Shown: positions 52,735 to 61,813 of the stretch, piece after piece
Position numbering within the stretch: the first letter of the stretch is position 1
Layout of the letters: each line of letters begins with the position of its first letter
DNA from: Anaerolineae bacterium
Lineage (GTDB): Bacteria; Chloroflexota; Anaerolineae; Promineifilales; Promineifilaceae
Assembly (NCBI GenBank): GCA_030425205.1
Contig: JAUIAP010000018.1
Span: forward strand, 62,001-126,000
Reading direction: 5' to 3'
DNA length: 64,000 nt
Position numbers and translations under genes: made by a program
Notes under the pieces: model-generated
Database searches by the model: none
Told to the model about the DNA's origin: nothing
The model's input: only the letters and a program-made list of their open reading frames with translations

Positions 52735-55632
52735 TCACTTCTCCTTGCTATGAATCGCTATTGTTGAGAAAAACAATAGGATCGTCACCAACCAAATGAG
52801 CGAGGGTTGGGCGATTTCGGCCGAATGTGCGTGAATCGTGACCGCTGTTGGTGGCGTGAGTGGGGTGGTGGCTTCATCTGCGCCCATGTAGGGGAGGCTG
52901 GTAGAGCGTTGATCGCCATCAATATCGGCCGAAACTTCCACCAATGCAATGCCACCTAAATCGACATCCCCATCCGACCCACCCGCCAAATGCAAATCAG
53001 AATTGGGCAGATCAGCGTAGGTGACCGCCTTGTTAACTGAATTGGCATCAAGCCCGCTGGCAGCCTGATAGTTGGCTAGGCTAGCATAGTTGGTGCCGTT
53101 ATAGTGGACAAGTGCGCCGCTGCCGAGCAGATTGTTGTGATCGACCGCGTCAACGCTGGTTGGGTCTTCAATGGAGAGTGCAACCCCGCCACTGCCTGCC
53201 GAGTGTAAGATGTTGTTGAGAATGTTGAATTCAACATCGGAGAATTCACTGTCGTCTGGATTGATGTAGAGTGCATCTTGTTGTGAATAGATGGTGTTGT
53301 GGTAGATGTTCCAGAGACTCGATTGGGATTCAAAGCGCACCCCTTGCCGTGCGACGATGCTGTTATTCGCCATGAGTGCAGGATTGGCGAAACTGCTGCC
53401 GTCGGCACTAAATCCATAAACGCCGATGCTGTTGGCGGCCCGTGCAACAATCGTATTGCCCATCAGTTGTGCAACCTTGCCCGCGTGCAGATAGATGCCA
53501 TACACATCGCTGTGGACGTTTCTGATGTCATTGCCGTTGATGATTGCGCCGTAAAAGTCGGTAAAGATGGCGGCGACTGCTTGGTCGGTAAATTGACTGT
53601 CACGGATGATGTTATCGTCGCCGTTGCGTGAAAATTCAATGCCGCCATGATAGATACCATAGCTGCCGTCGATGAACTCATTCTCGGCAAACTCGTTGTC
53701 TTCCTGCCCATCGTCGTCAATCGTTAGCTGTTCTGGTTGATAGGCATAGATGAGCGCAGCCGTTGTCGTTGTTTCGCCCGTGATGCCGGTGAATGTGGAG
53801 AGATCAACGAGCGTGTTTGATGTCCACCCGTCGAGATGCAAGATGCGCCCAAAGCCGCCTGTGCCTGTCGCTTCAAATTGCAGGCCGCGCAGCCGCACGT
53901 TGGTTGTCCCGTTCAGTTTGAGCAAATAATTTTCGCGTGCGGAGGTGGCCGTGTGGGTGAGAATCGGCCGATTATTCATATTGGCGGCCCGCAAGGTCAC
54001 CGTATATGTGCCGCCAAAATGGGTGTGCTGCAACTGTTGTACGCCAAAATCATAGGTGCCAGCGCGAATGCGGAAGGTGACATCCCCCTTCACACCACGC
54101 TGATTGAGCGCAAAGATTGCACCTCTAGGGGTTCCATAGTCGGGTGTGTTGCCGCCAACTGTATAGTAGCCATCGACGGTGTCAGCATCGTCGAGCGGCA
54201 AAATCGTGTTGCCCTCGTCCGCTCCTTTGAAGACTTGATAGACACTGCGCGGATCACCATCGAAATCAACCAAATAGTCATCCATTTTGGGAGCCAACAA
54301 CGCGACATCATCTGTTGATGGCGCAGCGAGATGCAAATCGGGCGTGCCTGCTATATCGACAAAAGTAGTTGGGGCAAAAACGGAAAAGCTATCATGCGGG
54401 GCAAAGGCGGGGCGTGAATATTTATAGTCATTGATGGTGCTGTAGTCGATGCCGTCTGCCCTGACGAGGATTGCGCCTGTTGTGTAATAGTTGTTGTGAT
54501 CGGCCGAATAGCCGGGATAGTCACCGACGACCAACGCCTTGCCACCCCCATCGGCCGCGAAGATGTTGTTGCGTATGTCGATGTCTTGATAATCAAAATT
54601 GGTGCTGTTATACATGGCGGTTGCGTTGCCCATCGTGCGGACGGTGTTGTGGTAGATGCCGACGTTGCCACCCCCGTTGTAAATGCCGTACAGTCCATTG
54701 GTCGAGTCACGCACCGAGATCAGATTTGTCGCAATGCGGTTTTGCGGATCGTCGGACAATCCGCTCGAATTGACCCAAATCCCAGCACGGCCGATGGCAA
54801 CATCAATCGTGTTGTTGGTGACGATGTAATGCGTTGGATCGTTGTCGGAGAGACTGTGCGCCACATAGATTGCCAGATAGAGATCGTTCGACCATGCCGC
54901 GCTGTTGGCGCTGTTATTGCTGACGGTTGCCGATTCAATCCCATCCAAAAACGCGCCCGCATACTCTTGACCACCAAAATGGTTGCCAATCACGCTCATG
55001 TTCTTTGAGTTGTAACCGCCACCCGGCCCACGCCAATCAATGGCACGATGACCGTATGTGAACGTGTTGTTTTCGATGGTTATGTTGTTGTGTTCACCGA
55101 CAGCGGCGCGATAGAGCATCGAATTGTGGGTCGAGTCATTGCCCAGATGGCCTTCAAATGTGCTGTCGCGGATAGTGATGTCGTGTGCGCCGTTGTCGAA
55201 GATGATATGACGCGCGTAGGGTGCAGGAGATTCGGCTGGAAAGGTGAGTTCGTCAAAGATGATGTGATGTGCGCCGTTTAAGTTGACGATCCAATTTGAC
55301 GTGCTACCCGCCGCCGAGTATTGCCACGTCGGAGGATTGCCAGCAACATCGGTCTTGAAGGTAACGGTCGCCGTCTCTGCGCCAGCATCGCGGGCAAAAT
55401 CGTTGATGGTCACTTGTTCATCGTAAAGTCCGGGAAATATGCGAAAGGTGACGTTGCCAGAGATACCTTGAGAATTGAGAAGCGAGACGGCCAACCCAAT
55501 CGAACTATAATCGGCCGATGGCCCCCCGATCACATAGGTGCCACTCAAGCCGGTTGGAACGGCGGCAATTAACGGTTGTTTGCCATGCAACAGAATAATC
55601 AATCCAGTTAATAACAGTATGCGCCGAATCAT
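52735..55632 (-). CDS. Secreted parallel beta-helix protein
   Basis: About 965 residues from the ATG at 55632, chosen because ggagag lies four bases upstream; an ATG at 55644 is in frame. A signal peptide (about 1-24) precedes two tandem modules. Each opens with a G-x-Y-x-(I/V)-G-G motif and a NVTFRI/DVTFRI strand and continues as a right-handed beta-helix with many Asn-rich coils. A hydrophobic C-terminal segment (SLIWLVTILLFFSTIAI) followed by SKEK looks like a membrane anchor. Likely displayed on the cell surface and glycan-related; no catalytic residues identified. Monocistronic as far as can be seen. Confidence 0.82.
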   Translation of the reverse strand: MIRRILLLTGLIILLHGKQPLIAAVPTGLSGTYVIGGPSADYSSIGLAVSLLNSQGISGNVTFRIFPGLYDEQVTINDFARDAGAETATVTFKTDVAGNPPTWQYSAAGSTSNWIVNLNGAHHIIFDELTFPAESPAPYARHIIFDNGAHDITIRDSTFEGHLGNDSTHNSMLYRAAVGEHNNITIENNTFTYGHRAIDWRGPGGGYNSKNMSVIGNHFGGQEYAGAFLDGIESATVSNNSANSAAWSNDLYLAIYVAHSLSDNDPTHYIVTNNTIDVAIGRAGIWVNSSGLSDDPQNRIATNLISVRDSTNGLYGIYNGGGNVGIYHNTVRTMGNATAMYNSTNFDYQDIDIRNNIFAADGGGKALVVGDYPGYSADHNNYYTTGAILVRADGIDYSTINDYKYSRPAFAPHDSFSVFAPTTFVDIAGTPDLHLAAPSTDDVALLAPKMDDYLVDFDGDPRSVYQVFKGADEGNTILPLDDADTVDGYYTVGGNTPDYGTPRGAIFALNQRGVKGDVTFRIRAGTYDFGVQQLQHTHFGGTYTVTLRAANMNNRPILTHTATSARENYLLKLNGTTNVRLRGLQFEATGTGGFGRILHLDGWTSNTLVDLSTFTGITGETTTTAALIYAYQPEQLTIDDDGQEDNEFAENEFIDGSYGIYHGGIEFSRNGDDNIIRDSQFTDQAVAAIFTDFYGAIINGNDIRNVHSDVYGIYLHAGKVAQLMGNTIVARAANSIGVYGFSADGSSFANPALMANNSIVARQGVRFESQSSLWNIYHNTIYSQQDALYINPDDSEFSDVEFNILNNILHSAGSGGVALSIEDPTSVDAVDHNNLLGSGALVHYNGTNYASLANYQAASGLDANSVNKAVTYADLPNSDLHLAGGSDGDVDLGGIALVEVSADIDGDQRSTSLPYMGADEATTPLTPPTAVTIHAHSAEIAQPSLIWLVTILLFFSTIAIHSKEK

Positions 55633-55745
55633 GGTTCTCTCCATAAAAATGAGTGTCGCTTGATTATGTTAACGTAACCATCTTACCGTTTTCCAGTGCA
55701 GCTTGGCAATGTCATGAAACGATTGTCTTCCATGTCGTTGTAAAT

Positions 55746-55773
55746 TTGTCTGTACAAATAGTTGTCTATACAA
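55746..55773 (+). promoter_or_regulatory. Two tandem HutC-type operators
   Basis: TTGTCTGTACAA (55746-55757) and TTGTCTATACAA (55762-55773) are 16 bases apart. They match the TGT-x4-ACA dyad bound by GntR/HutC regulators. The second overlaps the -35 box of hutC, indicating autorepression. Confidence 0.75.
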
Positions 55774-55789
55774 ATTTTGTCGTTATAAT
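55762..55789 (+). promoter_or_regulatory. Leaderless promoter of hutC
   Basis: -35 TTGTCT (55762-55767), 16-base spacer, perfect -10 TATAAT (55784-55789), then six bases to the ATG at 55796. No Shine-Dalgarno. Confidence 0.65.
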
Positions 55790-55795
55790 GATGGT

Positions 55796-56545
55796 ATGAA
55801 CCCAACAACACTGCAATCGTCACCGACCGCGAAATACTATCGTGTCGAACAATACCTCAAGCAACAAATCGTTATGGGACAGATCCCGCCGAACGAACAG
55901 TTGCCAACCGAAGAGGTCTTGACAGAAGGATTTGGGGTGAGCCGCGGGACCGTTCGTAAGGCGATTGACCGCTTGGAGCGTCAGGGGCTGGTGCGACGCG
56001 AACAGGGGCGCGGCACGTTTGTCACTGATCCGAGTGAAAAAGGGATGGCCGGATTTAGCTTGAGCGATTTTGCGAAGGAGATGCAGCAGCAACAGCGCAC
56101 GCCGACCACTCAGGTATTGAAGCAGAAAGTTGTGGCAGCATCGGCCGAAATTGCCGCCCCACTCAATCTCAACGCAGGGGATGATGTTCTGCACATTGAG
56201 CGGTTGCGGCTGGCGGATAATCGGCCGATTGTCTTTGAAGAACGCTATCTCAACCCTGCACTCTGCCCCGAACTCATCACAGAAGATATTGAAACACAGT
56301 CCATTCACTGGCTGCTCGTCCACAAATACAAATTACCACTGGTGCGCGTGACGCATACGGTGGAGATACGGGAAGCAAAAGAGTGGGGGGAGATGTTGGG
56401 GGTTGGATCGGCCGATCCCATTTTCGCCGTCGAACGCCTCACCTACACCAAACAAAACAACATCACACTCCCCGCCGTCTTCTATCGCGCCTTCTATCAC
56501 GGCGACGAATACCAATTTAAGGCACAGTTCAACACGATGATTTAA
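55796..56545 (+). CDS. hutC: GntR/HutC-family transcriptional regulator
   Basis: 249 residues. The N-terminal winged helix (about 12-78) shows LPTEEVLTEGFGVSRGTVRKA and a RREQGRGTFV wing. The C-terminal UTRA ligand-binding domain (about 95-249) matches HutC types that sense urocanate in other bacteria. It precedes hutU and hutH, supporting a role as their repressor. Two operator-like dyads cover its own promoter. Promoter geometry predicts a leaderless transcript. A nuclease-carrying repeat element separates it from hutU. Confidence 0.88.
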   Translation: MNPTTLQSSPTAKYYRVEQYLKQQIVMGQIPPNEQLPTEEVLTEGFGVSRGTVRKAIDRLERQGLVRREQGRGTFVTDPSEKGMAGFSLSDFAKEMQQQQRTPTTQVLKQKVVAASAEIAAPLNLNAGDDVLHIERLRLADNRPIVFEERYLNPALCPELITEDIETQSIHWLLVHKYKLPLVRVTHTVEIREAKEWGEMLGVGSADPIFAVERLTYTKQNNITLPAVFYRAFYHGDEYQFKAQFNTMI

Positions 56546-56554
56546 TTGTAATTG

Positions 56555-57034
56555 CACCGCGGAGAGCGCGGAGAGCGCAGAGAAGTAAGAGGAGAGAAAT
56601 GATGAGTTGGAGGACAATGGATATAAACGAGATTTCTAATGCGGTAATTGGGGCGGCGATTGAGGTGCATCGGCATTTAGGTCCGGGGTTGCTTGAATCA
56701 ACTTATGAACATTGTCTGGCTTATGAACTTAGCTTGCGTGGTATTCCTTTTGAACAGCAGAAACCATGTGGCGTTACTTACAAAGGGGTGACGCTTGATG
56801 TTGGCTATCGACTCGATCTCCTTATCGCTGATCGTCTTATCATCGAGCTAAAAGCGGTCAAACAACTCGAACCAATTCACACCGCACAAACCCTCACTTA
56901 TCTCAAGCTAACAGATAAACGCCTCGCCCTACTCATTAATTTCAACGTCAAACTACTCAAAAACGGAGTGAAACGCATCGCGCACAATCTCTAAAACTTT
57001 TCTTCCCTCTGCGTTCTTCGCGCCCTCCGCGGTG
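56555..57034 (+). mobile_element. Inverted nonamer arrays flanking a GxxExxY gene
   Basis: Left arm (56555-56581) is CACCGCGGA, GAGCGCGGA, GAGCGCAGA. The reverse complement of the right arm (57008-57034) is CACCGCGGA, GGGCGCGAA, GAACGCAGA. The arms face each other around a single nuclease-like gene, between hutC and hutU. An empty pair with the same arms occurs at 60305-60433. No transposase and no target duplication were identified, so mobility is inferred from structure and recurrence. Confidence 0.6.
56599..56994 (+). CDS. GxxExxY family PD-(D/E)xK-like protein
   Basis: 131 residues of the GxxExxY family. The N-terminal helix AAIEVHRHLGPGLLES followed by TY holds the name motif. A small nuclease-like core follows with YRLDLL, then IIELKAV, matching the D and E-x-K of PD-(D/E)xK enzymes. 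Function in bacteria is unknown. The first two codons are both ATG; the second (56602) has better spacing to ggagag. It lies between inverted nonamer arrays and interrupts the hut genes, suggesting arrival as cargo. Confidence 0.85.
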   Translation: MMSWRTMDINEISNAVIGAAIEVHRHLGPGLLESTYEHCLAYELSLRGIPFEQQKPCGVTYKGVTLDVGYRLDLLIADRLIIELKAVKQLEPIHTAQTLTYLKLTDKRLALLINFNVKLLKNGVKRIAHNL

Positions 57035-57057
57035 AACCTTTCTCTATAGGAACAACA

Positions 57058-58710
57058 ATGAAACGCACAATAAAACCACCCACTGGCACAAAACTTAACT
57101 GCAAAAATTGGCAGATCGAAGCGGCATACCGCATGTTGCAACACAATCTCGACCCCGATGTAGCGTTTGACCCTGACAACCTGATCGTCTACGGCGGTCG
57201 TGGCAAGGCGGCGCGTAACTGGGAAGCGTTCGACGCGATTTTGGAGTCGCTCCGCAATTTAGAACCCGATGAAACGCTGCTCGTTCAGTCTGGTAAACCC
57301 GTTGGTATCTTCCGCACGCACACCGATGCGCCGCGTGTCTTACTCGCCAACTCCAACATCGTTCCCGCATGGGCAACCCAAGAAAATTTTGACAAATGGG
57401 AAGCGGAGGGGTTGATGATGTACGGGCAGATGACGGCGGGAAGCTGGATTTATATCGGCACGCAGGGCATTTTGCAGGGAACGTATGAGACGTTCGGCGC
57501 ACTGGCGCGGCAAAACGGCTGGTCTTCGCTGAAAGGCAAATTTGTGCTGACGGCGGGGCTAGGCGAGATGGGTGGAGCGCAACCGCTGGCGGTGACGATG
57601 AATGAAGGAGTTGGCCTCTTTGTCGAGGTGGATCGCTGGCGTGCCGAGCGACGTTTGCAGTTTGGACAAGTCAACGTCATGACCGATCATTTAGAAGAGG
57701 CGATGACGTGGGTTGAGGAAGCGGTTGCCAATGAAGAGCCAAAGTCGATTGCGCTGGTGGCGAATGCGGCCGAAGTACTGCCTAAGCTCGTCGCAATGGG
57801 CGTGATGCCAGATGTTGTGACCGATCAGACTTCCGCTCATGATCCGATGTATGGCTATATCCCCGCCGGCATGACGCTCGACGAGGCGGCAAAACTGCGC
57901 GAATCTGACCCCGCCGACTATCTGCAACGGGCTACCGATTCGATGACGACACACGTTCAGGCGATGCTCGACTGGCAGCAAAAGGGCGCAATCGTATTTG
58001 ATTATGGCAATAACTTGCGCCAGCGTGCTTTTGACAATGGGTTAAAAAATGCGTTTGACTATCCAGGCTTTGTACCAGCGTATATTCGGCCGCTGTTCTG
58101 CGAAGGCAAAGGCCCCTTCCGCTGGGTTGCACTCTCTGGCGATCCCGAAGACATCTACAAAACAGATCAGGCCATTTTAGAGCTTTTCCCTGAAGACGAA
58201 CATCTCGCCCGCTGGATTAAGATGGCACAGCGCGATGTTGAGTTTCAAGGGTTGCCATCGCGCATCTGCTGGCTTGGGTATGGCGAGCGTGCGCGTGCTG
58301 GGCAGAAATTTAACGAGATGGTTGCATCGGGTGAGTTAGTGGCTCCGATTGTGATCGGCCGAGATCACCTAGACAGCGGCTCCGTCGCTAGCCCAAATCG
58401 TGAGACAGAAGCGATGAAGGACGGATCTGACGCAATTGCCGACTGGCCGATTTTGAACGCGCTCGTCAACACGGCGGCGGGGGCAACGTGGGTCAGCTTC
58501 CATCATGGCGGCGGTGTTGGCATTGGGTATAGCCTGCATGCGGGGCAGGTCATCGTTGCGGACGGTACACCCGAAGCGGCGAAACGGCTAGATCGCGTGC
58601 TGACGGCTGACCCTGGCATGGGTGTGATTCGCCATGCGGATGCGGGATATGAGCGTGCGATTGAAGTGGCAAAGGAGCGCGGCGTGAAAGTGCCGATGAT
58701 GCAATCATGA
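57058..58710 (+). CDS. hutU: Urocanate hydratase
   Basis: 550 residues, the normal length. It converts urocanate to imidazolonepropionate with NAD+ as an electrophilic cofactor. The NAD-binding segment is [10 protein letters not shown] and the catalytic cysteine lies in [15 protein letters not shown]-terminal [11 protein letters not shown] motif is conserved. Cytoplasmic homodimer. The start follows the right arm of the nonamer element, with agga upstream. The stop overlaps the hutH start (ATGA). Second step of histidine degradation. Confidence 0.97.
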   Translation: MKRTIKPPTGTKLNCKNWQIEAAYRMLQHNLDPDVAFDPDNLIVYGGRGKAARNWEAFDAILESLRNLEPDETLLVQSGKPVGIFRTHTDAPRVLLANSNIVPAWATQENFDKWEAEGLMMYGQMTAGSWIYIGTQGILQGTYETFGALARQNGWSSLKGKFVLTAGLGEMGGAQPLAVTMNEGVGLFVEVDRWRAERRLQFGQVNVMTDHLEEAMTWVEEAVANEEPKSIALVANAAEVLPKLVAMGVMPDVVTDQTSAHDPMYGYIPAGMTLDEAAKLRESDPADYLQRATDSMTTHVQAMLDWQQKGAIVFDYGNNLRQRAFDNGLKNAFDYPGFVPAYIRPLFCEGKGPFRWVALSGDPEDIYKTDQAILELFPEDEHLARWIKMAQRDVEFQGLPSRICWLGYGERARAGQKFNEMVASGELVAPIVIGRDHLDSGSVASPNRETEAMKDGSDAIADWPILNALVNTAAGATWVSFHHGGGVGIGYSLHAGQVIVADGTPEAAKRLDRVLTADPGMGVIRHADAGYERAIEVAKERGVKVPMMQS

Positions 58711-60248
58711 TGAAACTAACGATTTCAGGAAAAACTTTAAAAGTGGATGACGTGGTTGCTGTGGCGGACGGTGCGACGGTGGAACTGGATGCGGCGACCA
58801 TTCCTGTGATTGAAAGGTCACGGGCGGCGGTAGAACGGTTGGTGGATGAGGGACGGATTGCGTATGGGATCACGACGGGTTTCGGCCGATTTAAAGACCA
58901 ACTGATCTCTCCCTCTCAGGTCAAACAGCTACAGCTTAATCTTGTCCGCAGCCATGCGGTTGGCGTCGGTGACCTGCTCGACGAGCGCACCGTGCGTGCC
59001 ATGCTGCTTGTCCGCGCCAACACGCTAGCGATGGGGTTTAGCGGTGTGCGGCAGGAGGTGATTGCGCTATTGCTTGGCATGCTCAACCAGGGCGTGCATC
59101 CAGAGATTCCATCGCAAGGTTCGCTGGGAGCAAGCGGTGATTTGGCTCCGCTGGCGCATTTGGCATTGGTGCTGATAGGGGAAGGGTGGGCAAAGGTCAA
59201 TGGTGAGCGCATGGCGGGGGGCGCGGCGTTGGCAAGCGTGGGGCTAGAGCCGATTGAGCTACAGGCGAAAGAGGGGTTGGCGTTGTTGAATGGGACGACG
59301 ATGATGGTCGGGATGGGGGCGTTGCAGGTGCGACGGGCGATCAATTTGGCATTATCGGCCGATATTGCCGCCTGCCTCACTCTCGAAGCACTCAACGGAA
59401 CCGATCGCGCCTATGATGATCGCGTCCATCAAGTGCGCCCTCACCCCCGCCAAATTGAATGCGCCACATTCTTGCGGCAGTTGATTGCAGGCAGTCAAAT
59501 GTTGCGCGATGATGACCCCAACAATGTGCAAGACCCGTACACGCTGCGCTGCGTGCCACAAGTTCACGGCGCGGTGCGCGATTCGGTCGCATACGCCCAA
59601 TGGGTGATCGACATCGAACTCAACTCCGCCAACGACAATCCGCTCATCTTTGTCGATGATGAAACGGACGAAATTGACGTCGTTTCGGCGGGCAACTTTC
59701 ACGGTGAGCCGATTGCGCTGGCGATGGATTACATGAAGCTCGGTATCACAGACATGGGCAACATGAGTGAGCGACGCATCATGCGGTTGGTTGATGCAGA
59801 CAGCAATCGCGGCGTTTTGCCGATGTTCTTGACGGCACGCGGCGGGCTGGAAAGCGGCTTGATGATCGCGCAATACACGGCGGCGGCGTTGGCTTCTGAG
59901 AATAAGGTTTTAGCGCATCCAGCATCGGCCGATACCATCCCCAGTAGTGCCAACATCGAGGATCACGTCAGCATGGGGTCAATCGCCGTGCGGCACACAT
60001 CCAAAGTTCTCGAACATGTCGAACGCATCGTCGCCATCGAAATGCTCTCTGCGTGTCAGGGAATCGACCTGCGCCGCCGCAATGAGACGGTCAAACTCGG
60101 ACGCGGCACACAGGTTGCCTACGACATGATTCGGGAGCGCGTACCGTTCTTGACGGGTGACACCGTGCTGGCGAACCACATGAACGCCGTGACCGAACTG
60201 GTTGCGAGTGGTGCGATCAAACGGGCTGTTGAAGAAACTTTGGAATAA
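58707..60248 (+). CDS. hutH: Histidine ammonia-lyase
   Basis: 513 residues. It removes ammonia from histidine to give urocanate, the first step of the pathway. The Ala-Ser-Gly triad that forms the MIO cofactor is in [14 protein letters not shown]. Other conserved stretches are [10 protein letters not shown] near the N-terminus and NSANDNPL in the middle. Cytoplasmic tetramer in the family. Four-base overlap with hutU; a second ATG lies at 58710. hutF follows after an empty nonamer element. Confidence 0.97.
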   Translation: MMKLTISGKTLKVDDVVAVADGATVELDAATIPVIERSRAAVERLVDEGRIAYGITTGFGRFKDQLISPSQVKQLQLNLVRSHAVGVGDLLDERTVRAMLLVRANTLAMGFSGVRQEVIALLLGMLNQGVHPEIPSQGSLGASGDLAPLAHLALVLIGEGWAKVNGERMAGGAALASVGLEPIELQAKEGLALLNGTTMMVGMGALQVRRAINLALSADIAACLTLEALNGTDRAYDDRVHQVRPHPRQIECATFLRQLIAGSQMLRDDDPNNVQDPYTLRCVPQVHGAVRDSVAYAQWVIDIELNSANDNPLIFVDDETDEIDVVSAGNFHGEPIALAMDYMKLGITDMGNMSERRIMRLVDADSNRGVLPMFLTARGGLESGLMIAQYTAAALASENKVLAHPASADTIPSSANIEDHVSMGSIAVRHTSKVLEHVERIVAIEMLSACQGIDLRRRNETVKLGRGTQVAYDMIRERVPFLTGDTVLANHMNAVTELVASGAIKRAVEETLE

Positions 60249-60304
60249 TCGTGTATCACTGGTTATGACTAAATTGCAGATTGACACTGTTCCCAATTAA
60301 ATTT

Positions 60305-60433
60305 CACCGCAGAGGCCGCAGAGAGCGCAGAGGGAGAGAAAGAGAGAAACTGATTGCAAGTGATTATTTTCAGTCTTGACAGGTATCGTACCTCCTCTCC
60401 TCATACTCTCTGCGTTCTTCGCGCTCTCAGCGG
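60305..60433 (+). repeat. Empty nonamer element between hutH and hutF
   Basis: Left arm (60305-60331) is CACCGCAGA, GGCCGCAGA, GAGCGCAGA. The inverted right arm at about 60407-60433 is the reverse complement of CCGCTGA, GAGCGCGAA, GAACGCAGA. The 75 bases between carry no gene. Its right edge reaches to three bases before the first usable hutF start codon. Confidence 0.7.
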
Positions 60434-60447
60434 TAATGCCCCTTCCA

Positions 60448-61683
60448 ATGAATAAACCTACCTGTGTAAAACACGGCAATCACATCGAAATACCCGGTTT
60501 GGCAACGGTGCATTCGCACGCATTTCAACGCGCCATGCGCGGATTAACGCAGCGCAAAAGCCAGCACGCTGGTTCGTTTTGGTCGTGGCGCGGCGTGATG
60601 TATCGCCTCGCTGAGCGAATCGACCCCGACAGCATGTATGCGATTGCGCGGCTCGCCTATCTCGAACTGGCGATGTCGGGCGTGACGTTAGTCGGCGAGT
60701 TTCACTATGTGCATCATCAGCCCGACGGCACACCGTATGACAACCGCACCGAACTGGCCGATGCGGTGATTCGCGCCGCGACCGATGTTGGCATTCGCAT
60801 TTGCCTCATACGCACGGCCTATATGCGCGGCGGATTTCAACAGGAGATGACGGCCGCACAACGGCGTTTTAGCGATCCATCGGTTGATCTCGTTTTGCAA
60901 GATGTGGAGACGTTGCAGTCGCGCTATGCGGATCACCCGCTGGTGTCGGTGGGGCTAGCGGCGCACAGTATTCGCGCCGTGCCGATTGCGGCAAATCGCG
61001 AATTGGCGGCGTGGGCGGATGCGCGGCAGTTGCCATTTCACATGCACGTTTGTGAGCAGCGGCGTGAACTGGAGGAATCGATAGCCGAACATGGGGTGAC
61101 ACCGATCCAGCTCTTAGCAGACAACGGGATTTTGAGCGAACGTTTTGTGGGGGTGCATTCGACGCATTTGAATTCGGCCGAAATTCACCATCTCACCCAC
61201 AACAACTGCTTCGTCAACCTCTGCCGCACGACTGAACGCGATCTCGGTGATGGATTACCTCCAACTGTCGAACTGATCAACGCGGGCGCAAAGCTGTGCG
61301 TGGGTGTCGATAGTCACTGCGGTGAAAACGCCTTTGAAGAGATTCGCGCCATCGAACTCGACGCACGCAGTCAGCATGAAGCACGCACCGTCGTCGGCAA
61401 TGCCGATTTCTTGCTCGATGCTGGCACCCGCCTAGGCTACGCGGCATGTGGTCTTGAGGCCGTTTGGGAGCAAGATCGCGTGCTGCTCGATGCAAACGAC
61501 TTATCGCTGATCGGTTTGCCAGAATCACATCTGGTCGATGGCGTGATCTTTAACGCCACGCCGCGAGCCGTGCGCGAGGTGTATGTCAATGGGCAACAGA
61601 TTGTTGAAAATGGTCAACATCCTGAGACGGCAGAAATTAAACAGGCCTATGTAAAGGCGATTCAACAGCTATTCGATGGCTGA
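60448..61683 (+). CDS. hutF: Formimidoylglutamate deiminase-like amidohydrolase
   Basis: 411 residues from the ATG at 60448 (an ATG at 60436 is also possible). Amidohydrolase superfamily, HutF group, converting N-formimidoyl-glutamate to N-formyl-glutamate and ammonia. Metal ligands are visible in VHSHAFQRAMRGL, HMHVCEQ, a histidine in GVHSTHL and the aspartate in GVDSHCGENAFEE. The usual 45-50 residue N-terminal beta-sandwich segment is missing: only about 17 residues precede HSHAF. The upstream bases are a nonamer element, which may have replaced the original 5' end. Activity of the shortened form is uncertain. hutI and hutG are not in the window. Confidence 0.85.
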   Translation: MNKPTCVKHGNHIEIPGLATVHSHAFQRAMRGLTQRKSQHAGSFWSWRGVMYRLAERIDPDSMYAIARLAYLELAMSGVTLVGEFHYVHHQPDGTPYDNRTELADAVIRAATDVGIRICLIRTAYMRGGFQQEMTAAQRRFSDPSVDLVLQDVETLQSRYADHPLVSVGLAAHSIRAVPIAANRELAAWADARQLPFHMHVCEQRRELEESIAEHGVTPIQLLADNGILSERFVGVHSTHLNSAEIHHLTHNNCFVNLCRTTERDLGDGLPPTVELINAGAKLCVGVDSHCGENAFEEIRAIELDARSQHEARTVVGNADFLLDAGTRLGYAACGLEAVWEQDRVLLDANDLSLIGLPESHLVDGVIFNATPRAVREVYVNGQQIVENGQHPETAEIKQAYVKAIQQLFDG

Positions 61684-61813
61684 TTAAGATGCGAAAGTCG
61701 AAACACTGGCACAATATCACTAGACTATACCTCTCTCAATATCGCGTCTTGTATGGAAATATAACGCAAAGGTGCTAACACTTATGTATACAAGATAGCG
61801 AAATTGAGAGTTT

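Noticed and set aside
61784..61797. HutC-like operator before the GH63 gene
   Set aside because: TGTATACA resembles half of the hut dyads, but spacing and flanks differ and the gene is unrelated to histidine use.
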